Part shown: positions 1-9,300 of the stretch, one piece after another | Position numbering within the stretch: the stretch's first letter is position 1 | Layout of the letters: each line of letters begins with the position of its first letter | DNA from: Penaeus vannamei | Taxonomy: Eukaryota; Arthropoda; Malacostraca; Decapoda; Penaeidae | DNA: 20,000 nucleotides | Assembly: GCF_042767895.1 (NCBI RefSeq) | Contig: NC_091559.1 | Coordinates: forward strand, 15,508,852-15,528,851 | Direction: 5' to 3' | Notes under the pieces: generated by a model | The model's input: only the letters and a program-made list of their open reading frames with translations | Told to the model about the DNA's origin: nothing | Databases searched by the model: none | Made by a program: the position numbers and the translations under genes

Positions 1-523
1 CTTCGATACCAGATGAAGTATTTTCTGTAACTGGCTGTTCAGGGTATATGGCCACATAAGCTTTGGGTGATCTTGCTAATTGCAGTAATTTCTGTGTAGA
101 TGCGAAGCTACTAATGACAAGCCTCCCCTTCCCTTCCCCCGCCATCGGCTCCAATTCTGATGTGCTGCATCGAGATGAGGACGAAATGCCTATTAGTTAA
201 TTACTAGAGCTGGCAGGTATACCATTCGGAATTCTGTCTTAGAGAACGTGTAATGAGATTGCAAGATGACCTTTTGAAGGGATTAGCAAAGGTATCATCT
301 AGTCGAGCGTTTCACAGAGATTCCCATTGTCGAGCGGGAGAGCCGAGAAACTGTTATTTTTGTAAAAGCATAACATTCCCTTTACACAAGAGGTGGAGCG
401 AACGGGAAAATACACGGAAATAAAAGGTTGGGGAAGAATTCTACACAAGATTGTTTCTCAGCTATATCTATCGCAAAAAAGACATATATGTGAATATGGT
501 TTAATATGCGATACTGATACCTC
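1..523. other. Unassigned AT-rich flank
   Basis: No exon, RNA gene or mobile element recognised on either strand. Reading frames here are short and without recognisable composition. Confidence 0.6.
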
Positions 524-611
524 ATTTCAGAGTATGGCCAAGTGAAATAATATGTTACATTTTTATACATATTTTTTAATGAAAATGTAAGAACGGGCCA
601 TACTCTGAAAT
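524..611. repeat. Long two-step hairpin (16-bp perfect stem plus 9-bp inner stem)
   Basis: ATTTCAGAGTATGGCC (524-539) pairs exactly with GGCCATACTCTGAAAT (596-611). Inside it TTACATTTT (555-563) pairs with AAAATGTAA (582-590), leaving an 18-nt loop. It could be a small palindromic mobile element, a hairpin RNA precursor or a chance fold. There is no direct evidence of transcription. Confidence 0.65.
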
Positions 612-970
612 CTGATTTTTTTATGGATCCTCATCAAATTTCGTAAAAAGAATCCTTCGCAAAGGGAACTCCCATGTGTGTCCCAGAGAGGCTCCCCTTT
701 GGAAAGTGCCTGTCATACGCTCCCCGGTGTGCCAGATCTATGCCACAGAATCAGTGGGTTTACGTGCTCGCGGGAATCAGGGAAACAGCTTTCAGCTTTC
801 AAGTATTCGGCATGAAATGCTTCTTATGTGGCGATATTACATGGAAGTTCATAATTTTTTTTAAAATTAAGAAATGTCTATTTGTGGGGAATACAATGAC
901 TTTATACAAATGTCCATACAAAAGTGGAGATTTATCTTATCACTTTTTACTCTTCACAAGCAAAAGACAA
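612..970. other. Unassigned sequence between hairpin and purine tract
   Basis: Mixed sequence without recognisable features. The open frame starting at 674 runs into low-complexity purine DNA and shows no protein-like pattern. Confidence 0.55.
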
Positions 971-1205
971 GAGAAAGGGGAGAGATGGGGAAGAGAGAGG
1001 GAAGAAAGAGAAAGAGTGGAGGAGAAAGGGAAGAGATGGAGAGGCAGTGAAGGGGGAAGGGGTAAAGAGTAAATGAGAGGGAAAGGGGAAGCGATAAAGG
1101 AGGGGCAAAGTGATTGCAAGGGAAGGGGGAGAGGGAAAGAAATGGAAAGTGTGACGTAAGGTGGGAGGAGGAGGAGGGGGAGAGAGAGAAGGACAAAAGG
1201 AACGG
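971..1205 (+). repeat. Polypurine (G/A-rich) low-complexity tract
   Basis: Roughly 235 bp almost entirely of G and A on the + strand (GAGAAAGGGGAG-like words) with few pyrimidines. Such tracts can form triplex DNA and act as nucleosome-poor sites. The proline/serine-rich or arginine/glutamate-rich translations are compositional. Confidence 0.85.
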
Positions 1206-1264
1206 AAGGAAAACAACAATAAACGATTAAGATTGATTAAAATCTAAAGGGAAAGAAGACTAAT

Positions 1265-1540
1265 GTGCCAGAGCGAGGCGCACCCAGTCCCCCCCCCCCT
1301 CCCGCCGTCAACCTGGCCGCGCTGGGTCCGCGTAACGGCACCGAAGGCGTGGAAGCCGCCGGGGATCTCTTGTTGCCACTTCCGGCCGATCCTCTCCGTC
1401 GCCAGAGTCGTGCTGGGTTGCTGGCTCTTTTTGGGTGGCGAGGAATTAATTCTGCGCCTGACCAGTCGCCACGGCCTTGTCTGAGTAACCTGGCTTCGTC
1501 ATCAACAGCCGAGGTGCTTGTGCAAATCTGTGACGTCATC
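1265..1540. promoter_or_regulatory. GC- and CpG-rich patch with perfect CRE
   Basis: It stands out from the AT-rich surroundings, with many CpG (GCCGCGC, GTCCGCG, GCCGCCGGGG), and ends near TGACGTCA at 1531-1538. It could be a regulatory island or the 5' end of an unseen transcript. The open frames on both strands do not resemble a family I recognise and one runs on into an AT microsatellite. Promoter function is conjecture. Confidence 0.3.
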
Positions 1541-1605
1541 TTGACAGCTGTTACCTCTGTTATCTTGTTCGCTTTGTGCATGTGTCTGTCATGTTTCGAT
1601 TCATA

Positions 1606-1608
<3 letters not shown>

Positions 1609-1686
<78 letters not shown>
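1609..1686. repeat. (AT)n microsatellite, about 39 units
   Basis: Uninterrupted AT dinucleotides followed by a short (TTTA)n run to about 1703 and by degenerate TA/GTAT words. Confidence 0.95.
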
Positions 1687-1690
<4 letters not shown>

Positions 1691-1781
1691 TTATTTATTT
1701 ATTTGTACATATATATGTATATATTTAGATAGATAGATATACATGTGTGTATATGTATATATGTATGTATGTGTATATATA

Positions 1782-1786
<5 letters not shown>

Positions 1787-1834
<48 letters not shown>
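1787..1834. repeat. (AT)n-(AC)n microsatellite
   Basis: About 19 AT units passing directly into five AC units. Confidence 0.92.
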
Positions 1835-1835
<1 letters not shown>

Positions 1836-1845
1836 TATATACACC

Positions 1846-2572
<727 letters not shown>

Positions 2573-2801
2573 AAAGAGAAAATAAAAATTATGGAGTACA
2601 GAAAGGAAATTAGAAGTAGATAAAAGCAGACTTACAGCACCTCAGATTCTATGTGTGAAAAATAGGGATGAATGCTAATGAAAAAAAATTATGCAAAGCA
2701 CACCTGCTTGTTGAAATTAATTAAATCCAGGGAAACAAACAGGTGTTTTTCTCGCGTTTAAAAATACCGCGGCGAGATGTCAAACTAAGTGTAAGCCGCT
2801 C
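2573..2801. other. Unassigned AT-rich upstream sequence
   Basis: Between the GA repeat and the CCAAT boxes. ACCGCGGCG at about 2766-2774 is a small GC-rich palindrome-like word; nothing else is recognisable. Confidence 0.5.
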
Positions 2802-2831
2802 ATTGGCTATAGTAACGCTCCCTCAGCCAAT
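2802..2831. promoter_or_regulatory. Inverted pair of CCAAT boxes
   Basis: ATTGGCT at 2802-2808 is the exact reverse complement of AGCCAAT at 2825-2831. Paired NF-Y sites are common in stress-responsive promoters. The left box, read on the minus strand, is followed at N9 by ACACT, a poor match to CCACG, so only the right box makes a good ERSE. Confidence 0.55.
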
Positions 2832-2845
2832 CATCGCTGGCCACC
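2827..2845 (+). promoter_or_regulatory. ER stress response element-like site (CCAAT-N9-CCACC)
   Basis: The site reads CCAAT, nine bases, CCACC, and differs from the consensus ERSE (CCAAT-N9-CCACG, bound by NF-Y plus ATF6/XBP1) only in the last base. It lies 317 nt upstream of the PDIA3 ATG on the coding strand. PDI-family chaperone genes are established unfolded-protein-response targets, so position and spacing fit. Function is inferred, not shown. Confidence 0.6.
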
Positions 2846-3161
2846 ACATAGAGACATAGCGATATCAATAGGAGATGTTATACCTGTATCAATATTTTCT
2901 ATCTGAAAGAAAGCACAAAATAAGAAGAAAATACTCCACAAGACAACTAGATATACATATTTTGTCATTAACGGTAAACAAATAGACATCGATTGTATCT
3001 GATGGTAAATAAATCATCGGAAAAAAGAGACTATCTGGAGTCCCCTCGGAGGCAACACACATCTCTTGCCGGCATTTAAACAGTCGGAAAGAAGCACACG
3101 CAGAGAAGGATTGTGTGGAAGGAGTGGCAAGAAAGAGCGTGAAGACGAAGAAAAGAAGAGA
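2846..3161 (+). promoter_or_regulatory. Probable core promoter and 5' untranslated region of PDIA3
   Basis: The stretch lies between the ERSE-like site and the start codon. GTAAATAAAT at about 3005-3014 is a weak TATA-like candidate. The last 80 bases before the ATG are purine-rich (GAAAGA, GAAGACGAAG). I could not fix a transcription start from sequence alone. An upstream in-frame ATG at 3066 has no stop before the main ATG, so a transcript starting further up could add 32 residues in front of the signal peptide; I judge this unlikely to be used. Confidence 0.45.
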
Positions 3162-3301
3162 ATGGCTACGAGATTGTTAATACTACTCTTCTCCCTCGTG
3201 GCTGTGGCGCTGGGAGACGATGTCCTGCAGTTGAACGACGCGGATTTCGACGGGAAAGTGGCCAGCTATGACACGGTCCTCGTCATGTTTTACGCCCCGT
3301 G
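3162..3301 (+). CDS. PDIA3: PDIA3 exon 1 (coding part): signal peptide and start of domain a
   Basis: Codes residues 1-46 plus two bases of W47. It holds the signal peptide (likely cleavage after G18, before DDVLQL) and the first strand and helix of thioredoxin domain a, ending in VMFYAPW. The donor at 3302 reads GTAAGC. The intron splits the codon of the tryptophan directly before the CGHC active site. The context around the ATG (AGAGAATGGC) has a purine at -3 and G at +4. Confidence 0.95.
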
Positions 3302-6300
3302 GTAAGCCAGGCAGCCTGTCCTTGCCCTCCCCTTTGCCTTTGAAGCCAGGAAGGGGCTCTTGCAGGCCGTGTTTGACCCTTGCTTTGTATTTGCGGACTT
3401 CGTATTGCAGAAAATTACACTCGTGCGGTGTCTATAGCATCAGGCCTTTCCGAACAAACTATAAAGTGTGGTTTGATTGAAGTTTTATTTTGCTCTGTTT
3501 TGTAATGTTCATTTTGGATAGTAGATTAAGGGCTAAACGCCGAAGGTTTGTGCACCTCCTGTGGCGGGCCCCGGGCCGAGGGCGGCCCATTCGAGCGGTT
3601 TGCACAGCCTGCATCCCGTCCGGCCACAGGCAGGCGGGAGGGAGGCGAATGCCGGGAAGTCAAGCGGGGAATTTGCGGTTTTGGTGAAGGCTATAATGTT
3701 GCAGGTTGTCAGTCTTTTAGAGAGGGGCATGGGTAACCCCAACGGGTTAAGATTTGGTACAGGTCCAGTTCTCTTCTATGTACTTCAATTGCAACGAACA
3801 AGTGTCTCGGAGCCTGTAATGAAACTCGATATTTTAAAAATTGCCATGTGATTGTTTTCTTTTGGGTAGGTTAGACACGGACGCGCGTAGATAGAGGGAA
3901 ATGGACACCGCCATCTTATAGAGCGGGGGATCAAATGGGTAAATGGCATATAGTTTAAGATGCGCCGGCCTTAGTCACCGCTAAATGACGTAAATATAAT
4001 GCGCAGCCGCCTTTCAAAGTTGATGAGTTTGTTTACCTTGCGAAGAGAACATGACACTGACCCACTAACGCATTTTTGCGTTCGCGAACTAGTTCATGTA
4101 TCATTAGGCACTTGTCAAAATATTTGGCTAATTATGTCTGCTGGTATGCATTTATGCCATTAAAGTCTTAATGTTATATTTCATTTACATATTTTTATAT
4201 TTATCTATACCCTCGTATAGAATCCTGTGCCTCGAGTGTTTCACACTTTCTTGCGCCGGCCACAGGTTGACAACTCACCATACCGCTCACTGGATTGAAA
4301 GCCAGTGAGAAATGTTGCGTTTCCAGTGTTGATTCTGGGTTCTTTTTAAGACTTTAACAGTGACATCGAAGAAAAATTAGGCTTTAGTAACCATCCCAGT
4401 CTTATATCTGAGCCCTTCAAGAGCTCCAAATGACGAAAAAGGTGATTAAAATCGAAGCAATCCCAACAGTACAAAGAAACGAAAGTTTCAAGTTTCCAGA
4501 CATAAAAGGTATTTGGTTTATTATTTTACGGTGTGAATGTAGCTGTCTTGCCATACGCCATACATACCATGGTGGAGAGAATGCATCCTGGGGGGTATTG
4601 GGGGGCTTGCCCCACATCAACCCACCCCTCGGGCAGTGCCTGAAGGGCATGCCTAGTTACGGCAATTTATATTGATATATTAGGTTGGTTTATTAGTCAA
4701 TACGTTTTTGGGGGTTGGAACGTGTGAATTCCTGTAGTTTTGCTGAAAGGTGGGTTGGGTTCCCATAGTTCTTAATTTCTGGCACATCAGCCTGTAAAAT
4801 TTCAAAGATGGTGGTTACATCTGTCGAGTTCATTGGCCAGTTTTAATTTTTTTTGTTTTGTGCTAGTTTTACGTGTTTTTGTTCGTTATTACTCTTAAAG
4901 CTTGTTTTACTCCATAATTACCCTGATATACTTCATGCCCACCCCTGCTAACGGGACTATCAAATCAAGATCGTCAATGGAGAAATGGTACTCGATCTCC
5001 TGAACAATTCATTTGCAGAAGAAACGGTACCGAAAATTGGGAAATCATAGGATTTCATGCAGAAAAACATAAATTTTTTCGACTTAGTCTCTGGGAGGGT
5101 GCATCGCTCTAACAATTGCTCTCCTTTTGCAAACAAAACGATGCCATTTTATTTTTGTACATTTATTTTAATCAGTTTCGCAGGCAGATAAAGCCCACCT
5201 AATGGTACTTGGATAATTTTTTTATTACAAAATGACAATTTACCATTATTACTCAATGAGTATTTACAAGAAATTTCTCGCAAATCGATGTCTGACCCAT
5301 ATTGCGGGCAAGAGGCCTCAAGAATAGCGCTGGTATGCGAGTCTGTTTCTTTCAAGCGAAACCTGTGAATTGTTAAGATGCCCAATACAAGACAGTTATA
5401 GGTATGTACAAGAAATTTGATAATGAAAATGCAGACCAGATTGCAAGCAGTGTGAGCCTCTCAACTATATTTTTCTGATTTTATTTCAAATAGGAGTAAT
5501 TATATATATACATTGACTAATCATTGTTACATTTATGCATTTAAAGTTTTAATGTTATACTTCATTTGCGCATTTTAAGATTTATCTATACTTACTTAGA
5601 ATAAGTGTGCATCAAGCGTTTGGCTTTCTTTCATCAGCTGCCAGGTTTGTCAGTTCCGAGCAAGTCATTTCGAGGTAGAATGCTGGTGAGAAATGTTGAT
5701 TCTGGGATATTTGTAAGGCTTGTATAGTGGCACTGAAGAATCTTCACTTTAGTAACCATCCCAGTTTAATGTCTGGCCCCATCAAGAGCTCCAAATGCTG
5801 AAAAATTATTAAAATCGAAGCAATCCAGACGGCAGAAGCGAACAAAAGTTTGACGTTTCCAGATTTTATAAATAAATAGTAATAATATTGATATTAATAA
5901 TAATAATAATAATATTAATAATATTAATAATATGCAGCGCTCCTACAATAATACAACAACAAAGCTGAGGCAAGTCTTGAATACTAAGAGATGGCAGCAC
6001 AGTTCGTAGTGCATGGACCAATGCATGCCAGACATGCACATTGCCATCATGGCAACGCCTGATATGCAAACAGTTCAGTAAATGATCACGGGTATGTATA
6101 CCATTTGATAAACTTGTATTTGACTGAACAACAGCCCAGGTGAAATAGGTGGCAGCTGCATATTTGTTCTTAGTGTTTAAGATAACGGTGAATTAGTCAT
6201 GAAAATGTCATGAAAAAACAAAATTGATATCATTAGTTTTGAAATGTTTCACACAAGGTACAACATATAGCACCTGAAATGATAAATGCCTTGTTTAAAT

Positions 6301-9300
6301 AAGAAATGGTCACTGTTTATAACAATTTATGTGCAAATTACCAGATAATACCCACCACAAACCTCAACCCCCCCCCCCCCCCACTAGCTCCAAGTTTTAG
6401 AAATTGGAAATTGCAAATATGAAATACCACATTGAGGACCTACAATGGTCAAGTATAATAGGTGTGACAATAGGTTTATACAACTTAAATTGGTTTTAAT
6501 GAGAACTAGCAGATTACAAAATATTAACATTTTCATACAAATTTCATAAATATATAAGTGCGATAAATCTATATTACAAAAGTATTATTGCTGAAAATTA
6601 GTTTTGGCATAAATGTGGTCTGTTGCATAAACCACAATTGATTCAGTGTACAATCACAGCATGCACGACTAATGCGTGCCTAAAAGAATTCCTAGTTATA
6701 TAGGAGTAGTTGATTTAAGCAACATGGCCTCAAAATAACTGCCACGGCATGTAAATAGCCGGGTCCACATGGATCGAATGCCTGTACTACTGAAAAAATT
6801 TACTTGTTTGGCCATGGCTGTCGGTCTTTTTAGTCTGTTCTTTATGAAGCAGCCTTAGAGTATGGAGAGGATAAATTTTGCCTGTGCTTCTAAATTTCAT
6901 TTTGAGGGGCTCAATCCATTTGTTGCCAGTTGCATGGCTGGTATGGCTGAGATCCTATTACGAATAGGATAAAAATTTCTAAATTTTATGTCATTGGAAA
7001 GTCATGTAAATGATCTTTTTAAATCTTGAAAGCCATGTCATTCCAGGATGAACATAATACTGTTGGTCTTGTAACTTGTCACTGGAGAGTAATGGAGTTA
7101 AAGTAACTTTGCTAACCCTTGCAAAGCAGTGCTATAGTTGATGGAACATGAAGTTTTAGAAGTAGTAAACTGCACCTAGTAAATAGGAACCTAGTATTTG
7201 GTTTTAGAATAATGTTACCTCAGCAACAAAGTTTTGTCTATACTTAAACAAGAATGCCAAAGAGCAGTATACCTCTTTACTTTGGTATTTAGTACATAGA
7301 ACTTGTAAGACTCAAGTTTGTCAAACCATCTTAATTCAGCCTTTTTCATAAGCTACTGTTCCTGAATAAAGGTATGGTCAAGTATGTCTCAAGATTCAGA
7401 TAACCACATCTGTCAGGCATTAAAAGCAATTTTTTTTTTTCCCCCCAGGTGTGGACACTGCAAGAGATTAAAACCAGAGTTCGAGAAGGCATCTACTACC
7501 TTGAAGGCCAACGACCCTCCAGTCTACCTTGCTAAGGTAAGGTAGGAAGTTTGTGGGGGTAAATTACTTGGTAGGTTTTAGGTCGTGAATGACTTGCATT
7601 TATCAAATACAAAGGGTTGTAGAATTTATGCAATGACTTGTGAAATTGGAAATTGATTTTGTCTACAATAACTGATTATGATCATACATCTTCAGTTTTA
7701 GAAAGGCATAGCAATATAATTGTAGGAACATTATTACTAGCATCTGTAGATCTTTGGTTTTGGCCATGTCCAGTGTAATTTCATGTAAAGGGATTAGGTA
7801 TAATTGTATTAAACTAAAGATTTCCTTTTTAATTTTGATTTGCTCTATTTGTATTGATACTTGGGCTTGTAACTACTATAAAGCTGCATACTTTCCCAGA
7901 TAATTTGTGGTTTTATCAAGAACTCACTATTTTGAGTTTATGTAATGGCCATGTTCATGTCTGATGCTAGGAAGAACGATAGATTTAGTATTTAAAATTT
8001 CAGTATTTAAAATTTCAGAATTCATTCAAAGTACCTTCCATCTGAAAACTTTTCTAAGGTTTTGTGCTACTGTTGCCTGAACTTGACCGAACTTGTAAGC
8101 TTTAATGTCCATTTTGACAAATTCAGATTTTTTTTTTTTTTCATATATTTTTTGCAATTGCTACTTAAATTTATATATAATATATATAATATATAATTAT
8201 AAGGGAAAGGATCAGGGGGTTCCCTCTGCTTTACTAACAAAGCCTAATTCACACGCCTGATTTCATGGGTTTGAGATTGCCTTTTGATATTTTTCAGTAA
8301 ACTTGTCTATTACAATAGAACAAGCAGTAATTTAGATTTTGAACTTAATGAGGAAAATTGTGTATACTAGTGTTCATTGCTCCCCCCCCCCCTCCCCCAA
8401 ATAGGTTAGATTTAATTTGTCATATTTCAAAATGGCAAGTTTCTCTCCCTACCCCCCCGTATTTGGCCATGCAATCAGTGTTTTAAAGAATGTAAACTAT
8501 GCACAAAGTAAACATTTTATATACCAACTGAGGAATCTGTCCAGATACTTTAAGATGGGCTTTTTTTTTTTTCCTATTCAAATTGTTTGCTGGTTGATTG
8601 TAGTTAAAATGTCTCCAGTTATAGTTTAGTTTCATAACATTGGACAGCTCTCCATGGAAGTCGTTTGAAAGTCAATATTGAAGTAAATGTTTTTTATTCT
8701 TGGGTCAATTGGTACAGCAAAGCAAGTGCTTTATCATAAGAAAATAACCTTAGATTAGGGAGAACATAACTAGAGGCATAAGCCGTTAATAAGATGCACC
8801 ACTTGTAGTAGGGTATGTGGAAAACTTTACTTGTATACAAAGGTTTTCAACATCATTCATTTGGGCCCCCATTTGCAGAGTTCTTCATAGTCCTGTATGT
8901 GGTAACTACAGATCTTATTGATGGCTTTGGTTTGTATTTTTGGACATGTTACTTGGTATTGAATGTTGTTAGTCACAACAGGCAAATCAATATGGGTTGG
9001 ATGCTGAGTGCACACTTCACCAGTCGTTGTTATTTTTGTTGCAAGCCATTTCTATTTTGCAACTTAATCTTATTTGGCTACTGACATAACTGAAATCTGT
9101 GGATATAGTAGATGCAGTATTTTAAACTGATGTTAGTAAACTTCTTTATACTGTATAGCATGGATTCCTCAGACTAGATGCCTGTATAAAGGATTTTGCA
9201 CTTTGAATTTGTAATTTATATTAGTAATATGGTGAAAAAATGCATGTTAAATAAGCCAAATAAGCCAAATAACACTAATCATGGTTACAAGATAGAATTG

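Larger units (their letters stand above)
3302..7448 (+). other. PDIA3 intron 1 (about 4.1 kb)
   Basis: GTAAGC donor, CAG acceptor after a T/C run. It begins with a GC-rich patch (about 3540-3640) and then becomes AT-rich. It contains two diverged copies of one interspersed repeat (about 4126-4508 and 5513-5868), an AAT microsatellite (5878-5935) and a C homopolymer (about 6368-6382). A large first intron with a CpG-containing start may carry regulatory elements, but none was recognised. No coding exon of another gene was seen on either strand. Confidence 0.85.

Noticed and set aside
674..1219. Open frames over the polypurine tract (K/E/R/G-rich on the + strand, S/P/L/F-rich on the minus strand)
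   Set aside because: Composition is dictated by G/A-rich DNA; there is no motif, splice context or family resemblance.
1237..1732. Frames across the GC-rich patch, one running into an AT microsatellite as a YI repeat
   Set aside because: The long part is microsatellite translation and the remainder matches nothing that I recognise on either strand.
3066..3161. Upstream in-frame ATG that would add 32 residues to PDIA3
   Set aside because: The added segment is charged and low-complexity and would place the signal peptide inside the protein. The ATG at 3162 gives a normal signal peptide.
4126..4508. tRNA-derived SINE in intron 1
   Set aside because: I found no convincing A-box or B-box promoter motif in either copy, so the repeat is left unclassified.
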